This document shows, one piece after another, positions 16,957 through 25,340 of a DNA stretch of 64,000 bases. The notes beneath the pieces were generated by a model. It did not search any database, was not told where the DNA came from, and saw nothing but the letters and a program-made list of their open reading frames with translations. A program made the translations under genes and the position numbers. Source of the stretch: CAYNKA01 sp964397655 (GTDB lineage: Bacteria; Spirochaetota; Spirochaetia; DTKZ01); the NCBI GenBank assembly GCA_964397655.1, contig CAYNKA010000016.1:16211-80210 (forward strand), read 5' to 3'. Each line of letters begins with the position of its first letter. The first letter of the stretch is position 1.

Positions 16957-17308
16957 GGCTGATGATCTCCCGTACGAGTCTTGAGCCCATTCCGCGCAGC
17001 CTCAGTAGGCGCACGGAACCGTGACCGAATGCGCATCCATCGGCGCTTTTTTCGGCCCTGTAGTCGATTGAAAAGGGGAACGGTTTTCCTCGGTCGGGAG
17101 ATCGGTACAAGACGAGATTTTCGGAAAAGGAAAGGCCTACGTCCTAGTTCGCCGCCCCGCCGGGGATAACGACAAGTTCCGACCTTTTCGGTCTTCGCAC
17201 GGACATCAACCTACCTCGCTTTCTATCTGAAGAAGTCCGGGGCCCAGGGCCTCGATTGCTGAATCTTACGACGGAATCCCTTTCGCTGTCAATTCACGTC
17301 GAACAGCT
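16957..17308 (-). other. 352-base gap: promoter and long leader of rsgA
   Basis: No long gene is supported here. On the minus strand it contains the promoter at 17263-17292 and a leader of about 300 bases before rsgA. Inside the leader a 20-codon frame (17144-17206, ATG to TAG) begins a few bases after GCGAGGT and carries a small hairpin (GACC AAAA GGTC-like). I see no tRNA cloverleaf or known riboswitch, and cannot say whether the short frame is translated. Confidence 0.4.
17263..17292 (-). promoter_or_regulatory. Candidate sigma-70 type promoter for rsgA
   Basis: On the minus strand, TTGACA (17287-17292) and TAAGAT (17263-17268) are 18 bases apart. Its -35 begins 17 bases past the end of the yfcE-like gene, so rsgA has its own start and a long untranslated leader. 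Confidence 0.55.
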
Positions 17309-17857
17309 TCACGTCGGCAGCTTCAAGCTCTTCACGGTTTTTCCTCCGAGCGTCTTGAGCTCGGCCGAACCCTCGGTGAGGACCGCGTAGCCGGCCTCGC
17401 TGCCGCCCTTGGGGATGCTCGGCGAGCCGGGATTGAGGAGGAGCAGGCCGCCGCGCTCTTCCAGCATCGGCACATGGGTATGGCCGGAGACAAGGACCTC
17501 CGCGGAGCCTGCCGGGGGCAGCCGGTCCGGCCCGTAGAGATGACCGTGGACCGCCATGACGCGGAGGTTGCCGAGCAGGAGCATCGCGCTGTCTCCCATC
17601 ATGGGGAACTCGAGGATCATCTGGTCCACCTCGCTGTCGCAGTTGCCGCGGACTGCGAGAATCTTGTTCCTGTGGGCGTTGAGGAGCGGTGCGAGTTCGC
17701 CGGGTGCATAGCCCGCCGGCAGGGCGTTTCTCGGACCGTGGTTGAGGTAGTCGCCGAGGAGGACGAGGATGTCGGCCCTCTCGTGCCGGAAGGCGGCTTC
17801 GGCCTTCCTGAAGGCGTCGACCGAGCCGTGGATGTCGGAGAGGATGAAGAGCTTCAT
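17309..17857 (-). CDS. yfcE: YfcE-like metallophosphoesterase
   Basis: A 182-residue MJ0936/YfcE-type phosphodiesterase. The metal motifs are in order: LSDIHGS at the N terminus, LGDYLNHGPRN, VRGNCDSEVD, VHGHLYG and VSGHTHVPMLE, then the usual NPGSPSIPKGG close. Family members hydrolyse simple phosphodiesters in vitro; the physiological substrate is uncertain. The start is ATG 17857; the frame continues upstream without a start that has a ribosome binding site. It is divergent from the YeiH-like gene at 17999. Confidence 0.9.
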   Translation of the reverse strand: MKLFILSDIHGSVDAFRKAEAAFRHERADILVLLGDYLNHGPRNALPAGYAPGELAPLLNAHRNKILAVRGNCDSEVDQMILEFPMMGDSAMLLLGNLRVMAVHGHLYGPDRLPPAGSAEVLVSGHTHVPMLEERGGLLLLNPGSPSIPKGGSEAGYAVLTEGSAELKTLGGKTVKSLKLPT

Positions 17858-17998
17858 AGGCCCAGGATATCGCCGGAAGGGGAGGCGGGGCAAGCGGCCG
17901 ATCGATGCGTCCGAAACCGCGGGGGCGACGAAATTGCGAGGTTTCCCATTTTTCGCCGCATGTGTTAGATTTCCGGTATTGCATGGTGGAGGATCGAC

Positions 17999-18976
17999 AT
18001 GAAAATTCTCTGGGGCCTGGGTCTCTCTCTTCTTCTCGCCGTTCCCGCCCTGTTCTTGGGCAGGACCATCCCCGTAGTGGGCGGTCCGGTATTCGGCATT
18101 CTCTTCGGTATGCTCGCGGCGTTCCGCAAACGGCCGGAACGCTTCGAGGCCGGGATCAGATACACCTCGAAGAAGGTCCTGCAGGGCGCCATCGTGCTTC
18201 TCGGCTTCGAGATGAACCTCTTCAACGTGCTCAAGGTCGGCGGCGAGTCCCTCTTCGTCATGATTTTCACCATGGCCGCCGCGTTCCTGACCGCCTGGTT
18301 CGTCTCGCGGATCCTCGAACTTCGAGGGAATACTCCGGTTCTCATCGGCGTGGGGACCGCGATCTGCGGAGGCTCGGCGATCGCCGCCGCGGCGCCGGTC
18401 ATCGAGGCCGACGACAAGGAGGTCGCCTATTCGATCTCGACGATCTTTCTCTTCAACGTCGCCGCCGTCTTTCTCTTCCCTGCGGCGGGGCATCTCCTGG
18501 CCATGACGGACACGGGATTCGGCATGTGGGCCGGCACGGCGATCAACGACACCTCTTCGGTGGTGGCGGCGGCCTACTCCTTCAGCGGCCCCGCGGGCGC
18601 CTACGCGACGATCGTCAAACTCACCCGGACCCTGCTCATCGTCCCCGTGACCCTGGTCCTCGCGTTCGTCACTGCACGCAGGAGACCGGGAAAGGAAGGA
18701 GGCTTCAAGCCCTCCAAGGTGTTCCCCTGGTTCGTCCTCGGCTTCATCCTCGCGTCGGTGGTCTGCACCTTGGAAGTCGTTCCGCCGGAGGTCGAATCGG
18801 CCCTGGTACGGGCCGGGAAGTTCCTCATCATTACCGCCATGGCTTCGATCGGCCTGAACACGGACATCCGGAAGCTGCTCGGCAACGGCCGCAAACCCAT
18901 CCTTCTCGGCCTTTCCTGCTGGGCGGCCGTCGCCTGCACCTCGCTTCTCGTTCAGCGCTTGGCCGGAGGCTGGTGA
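17999..18976 (+). CDS. YeiH/YadS-type putative anion exporter (UPF0324)
   Basis: A 325-residue integral membrane protein of about nine or ten helices. FLGRTIPVVGGPVFGILFGM, VLQGAIVLLGFEMNL, VGVGTAICGGSAIAAAAPVI and GTAINDTSSVVAAAYSF are the family hallmarks. The family is annotated as putative sulfate exporters, with limited experimental support. GTGGAGGATC precedes the ATG. It is a single-gene unit, with the PIN toxin gene converging from the right. Confidence 0.9.
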   Translation: MKILWGLGLSLLLAVPALFLGRTIPVVGGPVFGILFGMLAAFRKRPERFEAGIRYTSKKVLQGAIVLLGFEMNLFNVLKVGGESLFVMIFTMAAAFLTAWFVSRILELRGNTPVLIGVGTAICGGSAIAAAAPVIEADDKEVAYSISTIFLFNVAAVFLFPAAGHLLAMTDTGFGMWAGTAINDTSSVVAAAYSFSGPAGAYATIVKLTRTLLIVPVTLVLAFVTARRRPGKEGGFKPSKVFPWFVLGFILASVVCTLEVVPPEVESALVRAGKFLIITAMASIGLNTDIRKLLGNGRKPILLGLSCWAAVACTSLLVQRLAGGW

Positions 18977-19009
18977 GACGGGACTCCTTGAGCTAACGGC
19001 GATAGTCGT

Positions 19010-19441
19010 TCAGTAGGCAGGCAGCTCGAAGATCCCGAAGACGGCGAAATCCGCGGGGTTCGCCGTCAACAGGCGGTCGACCCCGGCTTCCGCGTAGGCC
19101 GCCGCCATGTGGGTGTCGATGAGCCGTTTTCGGCCCAGGTTCCACGCGGAAAGCCAGAGCTGAGCCCGCTTGAACGAGGCCTCCTCCGGGTAGACGATAC
19201 GTACTCGGTCCTGACCCGTCCAGAAGTCGACCCGTTCCAAAGCCGCCTTCATGGATAGCGGGCGCTCGAAGCGCCGGAGGTCGGTGACGATGTGCTGGAA
19301 CTCCAGAAAGACATGATAGTAGACGGCGAGGACCGAGGTCCGTTCTTCGCGCCATGAGCTGAACAGGTTCAGGGCCCCCGAATGGCGGGGCGATTCCCGG
19401 ACTTCCAGATCCACCAAAAAGGTCGTATCGATGCCGGTCAT
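19010..19441 (-). CDS. PIN-domain ribonuclease toxin (VapC-like)
   Basis: A 143-residue PIN-domain protein, expected to be an RNase held in check by the upstream antitoxin. The acidic catalytic positions are visible: Asp5 in MTGIDTTFLVDLEV, Glu in HVFLEFQHIV, Asp in RKRLIDTHMAAAYAE and a further Asp in NPADFAVFG. The start at 19441 overlaps the antitoxin stop (ATGA). The frame extends upstream, but that part is the antitoxin's shadow. Confidence 0.88.
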   Translation of the reverse strand: MTGIDTTFLVDLEVRESPRHSGALNLFSSWREERTSVLAVYYHVFLEFQHIVTDLRRFERPLSMKAALERVDFWTGQDRVRIVYPEEASFKRAQLWLSAWNLGRKRLIDTHMAAAYAEAGVDRLLTANPADFAVFGIFELPAY

Positions 19442-19680
19442 TCGGGATACCGCTGGGAGAGAAGTTCGTCCCGGAACGAACCGTCTTTCCAGTCCTCCCG
19501 GACCGCTCCTAAGGAAAGCGGCGTCCAGGAATCCAAATCCGCGGATTTCCGGAGCCGCTCTTCCAGGTAGAATTCCATGGCCTCGCGGATCAACTCCGCC
19601 GCTTTCTTGTCCCGTTTCCTCGCTTCTTCGAGAAATCGCCGGTATATGGGTTCGGATATGTTGACCGTTATCGGTTTCAT
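19438..19680 (-). CDS. Ribbon-helix-helix antitoxin
   Basis: An 80-residue protein. The N-terminal half, PITVNISEPIYRRFLEEARKRDKKAAELIREAMEFYLEERL, is a strand-helix-helix of the RHH/CopG type that binds DNA as a dimer. The C-terminal half (WTPLSLGAVREDWKDGSFRDELLSQRYPE) is the likely toxin-binding tail. It overlaps the PIN toxin gene by 4 bases. A palindrome over its promoter indicates autoregulation. Confidence 0.85.
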   Translation of the reverse strand: MKPITVNISEPIYRRFLEEARKRDKKAAELIREAMEFYLEERLRKSADLDSWTPLSLGAVREDWKDGSFRDELLSQRYPE

Positions 19681-19686
19681 ACATCA

Positions 19687-19723
19687 AATATACATTGAAT
19701 TATATCTCGATTCAACATATATT
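19687..19723 (-). promoter_or_regulatory. Antitoxin promoter with imperfect palindrome
   Basis: Arms of 14 bases (19687-19700 and 19710-19723) match at 12 positions around 9 bases; the cores are TTGAAT and ATTCAA. A minus-strand TATAAT (19699-19704) lies in it, so the bound complex would block transcription. Confidence 0.6.
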
Positions 19724-19782
19724 CGGAGCTTCGAGCCGCACCGAAGCGCCGGCCTCGGGGCATAGAGGATGTCCGTTCACGG

Positions 19783-21150
19783 TCATTGCGCGTACTTCAC
19801 GATGACGGCGTTTTCCTCTGACGAGGCTCCCCAGGCTCTCGCGCTCCCGTAGAAGTAAGCGGAATTTCCTTGCTGAGACCCCGCGGAGTAGACGCTCCCC
19901 GAGGAGTCCGCAGCGACACGGGAGAAATACGAATGACCAGCCCCGACGGCGACCGACCTGGCCCATTGGGCGGTTCCCGAGGGATCGTACTTCACGATGA
20001 CGGCGTTGCCGTCCGAAGAGGTCCCGGTAACGGTCGCGGTCCCGTAGGCGTAGGCGGTGTTTCCCTGCTGAATCCCCGCGGCGTAGACGTTCCCCGAGGG
20101 GTCAGCCGCGATACCCGAGAAATTCGAATTGGAGGAACCGGAAGCGACCGACCGGGCCCATTGGGCGGTCCCCGAGGGATCGTACTTCACGACGACCGCG
20201 TTGCCGTTCGAGGAGGCTCCCGTTACGCTCGCGGTCCCGTAGGTGTAGGCGGCGTTTCCCTGCTGAATCCCCGCGGCATAGACGTTCCCCGAGGCGTCCG
20301 CCGCGACACCCGTGAAATTCGAATTGGAGGAACCGGCGTCGATCGACCGGGCCCATTGGGCGGTGCCCAAGGAATCGTACTTCACGATGACGGAATTGGC
20401 CGCCGAAGAGGCGGCCCCCGTCACGCTCACGGTCCCGTAGGTGTAAGCGGCGTTTCCGAATTGAACCCCTACGGCGTAGACGTTTCCCGAGGCGTCAGTC
20501 GCGACGGCGACGAAATCCGAACCGGAGGAACCGGCGGCGACGGACTTAGCCCAGATCGCCGTGCCCGAGGGATCGTACTTGACGATCACGGAATTGATCC
20601 ACGAAGAGGCTCCCGTCGCGTTCACGGTCCCGTAAGTGTAGGCGGAATTTCCCTGCTGAACCCCCACGGCGTAGACGTACCCCGAGGAGTCGGCCGCGAC
20701 GCCGGAGTAGTTCGTACTATCGTTCCCGGCGGCGACCGACCGGGCCCAGAGTGCGGTTCCCGAGGGATCGTACTTCACGATGACGGCGTTATCTCCGCCC
20801 GAGTAAGCTCCCGTTGCGCTCACGGTGCCGTAAGTGTAGGCGGCGTTTCCCTTTTGAATTCCCACGACGTAGACGTTCCCCGAGGAGTCGGTCGTGACGC
20901 CTAAGAACTCCGAGCTGCCGGCCCCGGCGGCGACGGACCTGGCCCAGAGGACCGTGCCCGTGGGACCGTACTTGACGATGACGGCATTGGTCCCCTCCGA
21001 GAAAGCTCCCGCGACGTTCGTGCGCCCATAGGTGAAGGCGGTATTTCCGACCTGGGACCCCGCGGCGTAGACGTTCCCCGAGGAGTCCGTCGCGACGTCG
21101 ACGAAATACGAGTAGGAGGGACCGGAGGCGACGGACCGGGCCCAGAGTGC
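19783..21150 (-). repeat. Seven tandem 195-base coding repeats
   Basis: Each unit encodes one 65-residue propeller blade. The third to sixth blades are closest to each other, with the outer two more divergent. The repeats favour gain or loss of units by recombination. Confidence 0.85.
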
Positions 21151-21498
21151 GTCTCCCGGAGAAATCCATCTCGCGTACAGCGTCACGTCCGCGTGCCTCA
21201 CGGTGAAGACCGTGCCGGGAAGCCGGCTGTCCCCGCTCCCGTCGTTCCTCGTGTTCCAGCCTGAGAAGGTGCAGCCGGTTTTGGCGAGGCCTCCCGAGTT
21301 CGATTTCACGGCGGCGGTTTCCCGCGTAGCGTATTTCAACGAATCGACGGGAACGCTTCCCGAGGTGTTCCCGTTTCCGTCGTAGGTGACGGTGTAGGAC
21401 GGAACCGAATCGTCAGGGGATGCGACGAAATCCGCGCAGGTGAAAAGCGTGAATGCGGACAGGCACAGTAAACAAAGTTTCCCAAGGAGATGCATCAT
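19783..21498 (-). CDS. Surface lipoprotein: Listeria-Bacteroides repeat plus seven-bladed propeller
   Basis: A 571-residue exported protein. MMHLLGKLCLLCLSAFTLFTC is a lipoprotein signal with Cys21 as the likely lipidated residue. Residues 35-111 (YTVTYDGNGNTSGSVP ... GWNTRNDG ... VTLYARW) form a Listeria-Bacteroides (InlB B-type) repeat. Residues 117-571 are seven repeats of almost exactly 65 residues, each WARSVAAG ... GVAADSSGNVYAAGIQQGNAAYTYG ... AVIVKYDPSGTA, the SBBP propeller type. Seven blades make a closed propeller. ATG 21498 is chosen because AAAGGAGG stands 7 bases before it, not the ATG seven codons upstream. Function is unknown; binding or adhesion is a guess. Confidence 0.9.
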   Translation of the reverse strand: MMHLLGKLCLLCLSAFTLFTCADFVASPDDSVPSYTVTYDGNGNTSGSVPVDSLKYATRETAAVKSNSGGLAKTGCTFSGWNTRNDGSGDSRLPGTVFTVRHADVTLYARWISPGDALWARSVASGPSYSYFVDVATDSSGNVYAAGSQVGNTAFTYGRTNVAGAFSEGTNAVIVKYGPTGTVLWARSVAAGAGSSEFLGVTTDSSGNVYVVGIQKGNAAYTYGTVSATGAYSGGDNAVIVKYDPSGTALWARSVAAGNDSTNYSGVAADSSGYVYAVGVQQGNSAYTYGTVNATGASSWINSVIVKYDPSGTAIWAKSVAAGSSGSDFVAVATDASGNVYAVGVQFGNAAYTYGTVSVTGAASSAANSVIVKYDSLGTAQWARSIDAGSSNSNFTGVAADASGNVYAAGIQQGNAAYTYGTASVTGASSNGNAVVVKYDPSGTAQWARSVASGSSNSNFSGIAADPSGNVYAAGIQQGNTAYAYGTATVTGTSSDGNAVIVKYDPSGTAQWARSVAVGAGHSYFSRVAADSSGSVYSAGSQQGNSAYFYGSARAWGASSEENAVIVKYAQ

Positions 21499-21634
21499 GA
21501 GGAAGCCTCCTTTCGGCAAGCATCGGCCTTACGATAGTGCAGACCGTTTCTTTGTCCTTTTTACATGGCGAATTCTTGCCTGCTCGAAACGAGAAAGGGC
21601 AGCACGGCTCTGCGGTAAAACCCGCAGTGAAATA

Positions 21635-21663
21635 AGTATAGTACGGTTCCCGAGAATGTGCAA
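21635..21663 (-). promoter_or_regulatory. Promoter of the propeller lipoprotein gene
   Basis: On the minus strand, TTGCAC (21658-21663) and TATACT (21635-21640) are exactly 17 bases apart. A 6-bp hairpin (CTGCGG/CCGCAG, 21610-21627) would sit at the very 5' end of the leader, which runs about 130 bases to ATG 21498. Confidence 0.6.
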
Positions 21664-21782
21664 AAAAGTCTTGTCGGTTACGCACCGGCTCCCTTACGCC
21701 CCGGATGACGTTTTCCGCTTTCCCGGCCGGTGAAGCCGTGGTATAGTGATATATCAGTTCCTTACCAGCAGGAGGAGCCGCC

Positions 21783-22949
21783 GTGCACATAACGAGAATC
21801 CTGGAAAAAACCGTCCCCATCAAGTCGGACATCGCCAATGCCTACATCAGCTTCGCGGAGATGACCGTGTCCATCGTCGCGGTGGAAACCGACGTCATAC
21901 GGGACGGAAGGCCCGTTACCGGCTTCGGCTTCAATTCCAACGGTCGCTACGCCCAGGCCGGTATCCTCCGTGAACGGACGATCCCGCGCCTCATGCGGGC
22001 AAGACCCGAGGACTACCTTACGGAGGACGGCTCGAACGTGGATCCCTTCAAGGCGTGGAAGCTCATGATGTCGAACGAGAAGCCCGGCGGCCACGGTGAA
22101 AGGTCCGTAGCCGTCGGCATCGTGGATATGGCCCTCTGGGACCTGGCGGCGAAGATCGAAGGCAAGCCCCTCTACCGTCTTCTCTCCGAACGCTACGGCG
22201 ACGGGAAGGCGGAGGGCAGGGTCTACGTGTACGCGGCAGGCGGCTACTACTATCCGGGGAAGGACCTCGGGAAGCTCAAGGAGGAGATGAAGCGCTACCT
22301 CGCCGCCGGTTACACCACGGTGAAGATGAAGATCGGGGCGGTGCCTCTCGCCGACGACCTCGCGCGGATCGAGGCCGTTCTTTCTCTGCTTCCGAGGGGC
22401 GAGTGCCTCGCGGTGGACGCGAACGGCCGCTATGACCTCGAGACTGCCCTCGAGTACGGCAGGGCCATGGACCCCTACGGCCTCAAGTGGTACGAGGAGC
22501 CCTGCGACCCCCTCGACTTCGAGATCCTCAAGGACGTCTGCGCCGAGGTGAAGACTCCGATCGCCACAGGCGAGAACATCTTCTCGCACCAGGACTCCCG
22601 GAACCTGCTCCGTTACGGCGGCATGAGGAAGGAGAAGGACTTCCTGCAGTTCGACCCGGCCCTGAGCTACGGCCTCGTCGAGTACCTGCGCACGCTCGAC
22701 GTGCTGAAGGACCTGGGCTGGAGCCGGAGGAGATGCATCCCTCACGGAGGCCACCAGTTCGCGCTCCAGATCGCCGCCGGCCTGGGCCTGGGCGGCAACG
22801 AATCCTACCCCGGCGTGTTCCTTCCCTTCGGCGGCTTCGCGGACGGCATAAAGGTCGAGGGCGGCATGGTGATGAACCCGGACGTGCCGGGCATCGGCAT
22901 CGAGCTCAAGAACGAACTCTTCAGGGAATACCGGGACCTCGTGAAGTAG
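21783..22949 (+). CDS. tarD: D(-)-tartrate dehydratase
   Basis: A 388-residue enolase-superfamily enzyme converting D-tartrate to oxaloacetate. The match to the characterized Bradyrhizobium TarD is strong along the whole chain as I recall it: IRNAYI-like N terminus, GFGFNSNGRYAQ, MMSNEKPGGHGERSVAVG, VYAAGGYYYPGK, TVKMKIG (KxK base), VDANGRYDLET, ATGENIFSHQDSRNLLRYGGMR, SRRRCIPHGGHQ with the catalytic His, and GLGGNESYPGVF. The start is GTG 21783 after AGGAGGAG. It stands alone between the lipoprotein gene and a convergent chemoreceptor gene. A closely related acid sugar substrate cannot be fully excluded. Confidence 0.92.
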   Translation: MHITRILEKTVPIKSDIANAYISFAEMTVSIVAVETDVIRDGRPVTGFGFNSNGRYAQAGILRERTIPRLMRARPEDYLTEDGSNVDPFKAWKLMMSNEKPGGHGERSVAVGIVDMALWDLAAKIEGKPLYRLLSERYGDGKAEGRVYVYAAGGYYYPGKDLGKLKEEMKRYLAAGYTTVKMKIGAVPLADDLARIEAVLSLLPRGECLAVDANGRYDLETALEYGRAMDPYGLKWYEEPCDPLDFEILKDVCAEVKTPIATGENIFSHQDSRNLLRYGGMRKEKDFLQFDPALSYGLVEYLRTLDVLKDLGWSRRRCIPHGGHQFALQIAAGLGLGGNESYPGVFLPFGGFADGIKVEGGMVMNPDVPGIGIELKNELFREYRDLVK

Positions 22950-22953
22950 CCGC

Positions 22954-25119
22954 TCAAACCCTGAACTTTCGGAGCTCCGCGTTCACCTTTTCGATCTGGG
23001 CCTTGTTGTCCTTGGCGAGCGCGCTCACGTCCTCCACGACGCGGGTTATCTCTCCGGTGCCTTGGGCCATCTCGTCGATCCTGCCGCTCACTTCGCTCGT
23101 GATCCCCGAAAGAGTACTCATCTCGTCCACGATTGTGGAGCTGCTCTCCTTCATGGCCTCCGCGCTCGACCTGACCTCGCTCGTCGTCGAGTTGATGGTG
23201 ACGAGGGCGTCGAGGACCTGCCGACTTCCCGCGCTCTGCTCCTCCATGGCGAACTTCACCTCCCTGAGGAGGTTGTTCACCGCCTCGATGCGTCCGAAGA
23301 TCTCCTCGAAGGCCTCTTCCGCCTTGAGAGTCGACTCGACCACGGAATCGATGGTCCCCTTCACCGACTTGAGTTCCTTCGCCGAGTCCTGCGACTGGGA
23401 GGCGGCGAGCTCGGCGAGCTTGCGGATCTCGTCCGCGACCACGGCGAAGCCCCTGCCGAACTCTCCGGCATGGGCCGCTTCTATGGCCGCGTTCATGGCG
23501 AGGAGGTTGGTCTGCGATGCGATCTGCGCGATGATCTCGTTGGTGTCGAGGAGGGCTTCCGACTGCCGGGCGACGGACTGTACCTGCGTGGTCACTTCGC
23601 CGATGCGGTGCTTGCCCTCGTCCGACGACGAGAGGAGCCTTTCGAAATTCTCGCCGACCTTTTCGATGTTCTTGGTCACGGATTGGATGTTGGCGACCAT
23701 CTCCTCGATGGAGGCCGAGGAGGCGGACACGCCGTCGGCCTGCCTCTCGATCAGGGCGTTGAGCGATTCGATGTTTCCCGATACCAGGTCCACGGCGGAG
23801 GACGTGGCGCCGACGCTCCGCGACTGACTGCCGATCTTGTCCTTCACGAGCCGGATGCCGTCCAGGATCTGGGTCACGGACGCGGACGTGCTTTCCATCC
23901 TGCGGGACAGGTCGAGGCCGATTTCCGCGAGCCGGGCGTCCGCGGTCTGGATTCCGCTCATGGACGCCCTCATCCGCTCGGTGTGCCGGTTGAAGCCTTC
24001 GGCGAGCCGTCCGATCTCGTCCCTGGTCTTGACGTCTACCCGCACCGTGAAGTCTCCGTCGGCGATGCGCTCGAAGGACGACGTTATTGCCCTGATCGGC
24101 TTCGTGAGCCGGTAGGAGATGGCGACGACCTGAAAGCTCGTGAGCACCAGAATGACGATTCCCGCGAGGATGATGGCGAAGGTGACCTGGAATGGCTTCT
24201 CCAGGAGTTCGCTCATGGGGACCGACACCGAGAAGACCCAACGAGCGTCGGTGTTCAGGATTTCGATCGGCATGAAGATCCTGTGGACCTTCGTCTCGCG
24301 AACCTTCGAATAGGTCGTGAGGGCCCTGGGCGTTCCCGAATTCACCGCCTCTCTGAAGGATTCCAGCCCCTCGGGCGTCTCCCAGGCGTCGAGTTTCTCC
24401 CCGAGGAGCTTCTCTTCGGGATGCGCGACGATCTCTCCGTCCTTGGAGAGTATCATGGCGTAGCCGGACTTGAAGATCGAGAAGGTCTTGATGAGCGAAT
24501 TGAGCACGCCGAGTTCGATGTCCACGCCGGCGACCCCGAGGAATTCGCGTTTGTCGGTCTTCATCGGAACGCAGATCGAGGTCATGAGTATCTTCCCGAT
24601 GCCCGCGGAATCGTCGACGTAGGGATCGAGGACCGTGATCTTGCCGAACTGCTTCGGGAGCTTGTAGTAATCCTTCGCGTACTCCGCTTCGTAGGACTCC
24701 TTCGTGTTCTCGGCCTTCCATTCGACTCCCTTCTCCGATCGCACGGCGAAGGGGAGGAAGTGGTCGTCTCCGTCCTTTCCGTCCCACCGGTTCGGCTCGA
24801 ACATCGCCCAGATGGTGAGGAGGGATCCGTTGGCCTTGAGCTGGTCCGTGAGGTAGCGTGCGAGGAACGCACGGTCGGTGGTCCCGTTGTTCCTCATGCT
24901 TTCGAGGGTTTTCGCAATGGACACGGCGTTGCCCGATGTCGTCGCGAAGATCTTCTCGACGCTCGCCGCGTACCTCCTCGCCGTGGCTTCGATGTTCTCG
25001 TAGGAATAACGCGTAAGCGAAGCATGGGCGAGATAGATGACGAAGGTGAAAGTCGCGAGGAAGAGGACGATGATCGTAGAAAGAACGGAAAGCAGGAGCT
25101 TCCCCCTGATCGTGCGCAT
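22954..25119 (-). CDS. Methyl-accepting chemotaxis protein with dCache-type sensor
   Basis: A 721-residue transmembrane chemoreceptor. One helix near the N terminus (LLLSVLSTIIVLFLATFTFVIYL) precedes an extracytoplasmic dCache-like domain (about 35-310, WAMFEPNRWDGKDGDD and VAGVDIELGVLNSLI). A second helix (FAIILAGIVILVLTSFQVV), a HAMP segment and the signalling domain follow, with tip IASQTNLLAMNAAIEAAHAGEFGRGFAVVADEIRKLAE. The C terminus KVNAELRKFRV carries no CheR-tethering pentapeptide. ATG 25119 is chosen because GGGAGGA lies 9 bases before it. Its stop is only 4 bases from that of tarD, which converges on it; co-function with tartrate sensing is a guess. Confidence 0.92.
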   Translation of the reverse strand: MRTIRGKLLLSVLSTIIVLFLATFTFVIYLAHASLTRYSYENIEATARRYAASVEKIFATTSGNAVSIAKTLESMRNNGTTDRAFLARYLTDQLKANGSLLTIWAMFEPNRWDGKDGDDHFLPFAVRSEKGVEWKAENTKESYEAEYAKDYYKLPKQFGKITVLDPYVDDSAGIGKILMTSICVPMKTDKREFLGVAGVDIELGVLNSLIKTFSIFKSGYAMILSKDGEIVAHPEEKLLGEKLDAWETPEGLESFREAVNSGTPRALTTYSKVRETKVHRIFMPIEILNTDARWVFSVSVPMSELLEKPFQVTFAIILAGIVILVLTSFQVVAISYRLTKPIRAITSSFERIADGDFTVRVDVKTRDEIGRLAEGFNRHTERMRASMSGIQTADARLAEIGLDLSRRMESTSASVTQILDGIRLVKDKIGSQSRSVGATSSAVDLVSGNIESLNALIERQADGVSASSASIEEMVANIQSVTKNIEKVGENFERLLSSSDEGKHRIGEVTTQVQSVARQSEALLDTNEIIAQIASQTNLLAMNAAIEAAHAGEFGRGFAVVADEIRKLAELAASQSQDSAKELKSVKGTIDSVVESTLKAEEAFEEIFGRIEAVNNLLREVKFAMEEQSAGSRQVLDALVTINSTTSEVRSSAEAMKESSSTIVDEMSTLSGITSEVSGRIDEMAQGTGEITRVVEDVSALAKDNKAQIEKVNAELRKFRV

Positions 25120-25340
25120 GGAGCCGGATCCTCCCATGTATTCATCAGCGCAAAACGAATGGCCGATTTTTTTCAATAGGGTGATCTTAGTTCAACGGAA
25201 GATTTTAATCAAATGGCTGAGTGAGGCCGGGGAAGTCCTCCCCGTCGGCGTCGGTCCGTACCTAGCGGCTATGGCCGAGATTGAACATCTATCGATAATA
25301 GGGTAAGAAGAGGTCACCTTTTCTTTCGGGGGATGACTGC

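Noticed and set aside
16957..17308. tRNA or riboswitch in the rsgA leader
   Set aside because: No cloverleaf with an acceptor stem and a T-loop, and no recognisable riboswitch core.
19783..21150. Regularly spaced repeats that could resemble a repeat array
   Set aside because: The 195-base period equals one 65-residue blade and stays in frame, so it is a coding repeat and not a CRISPR array.
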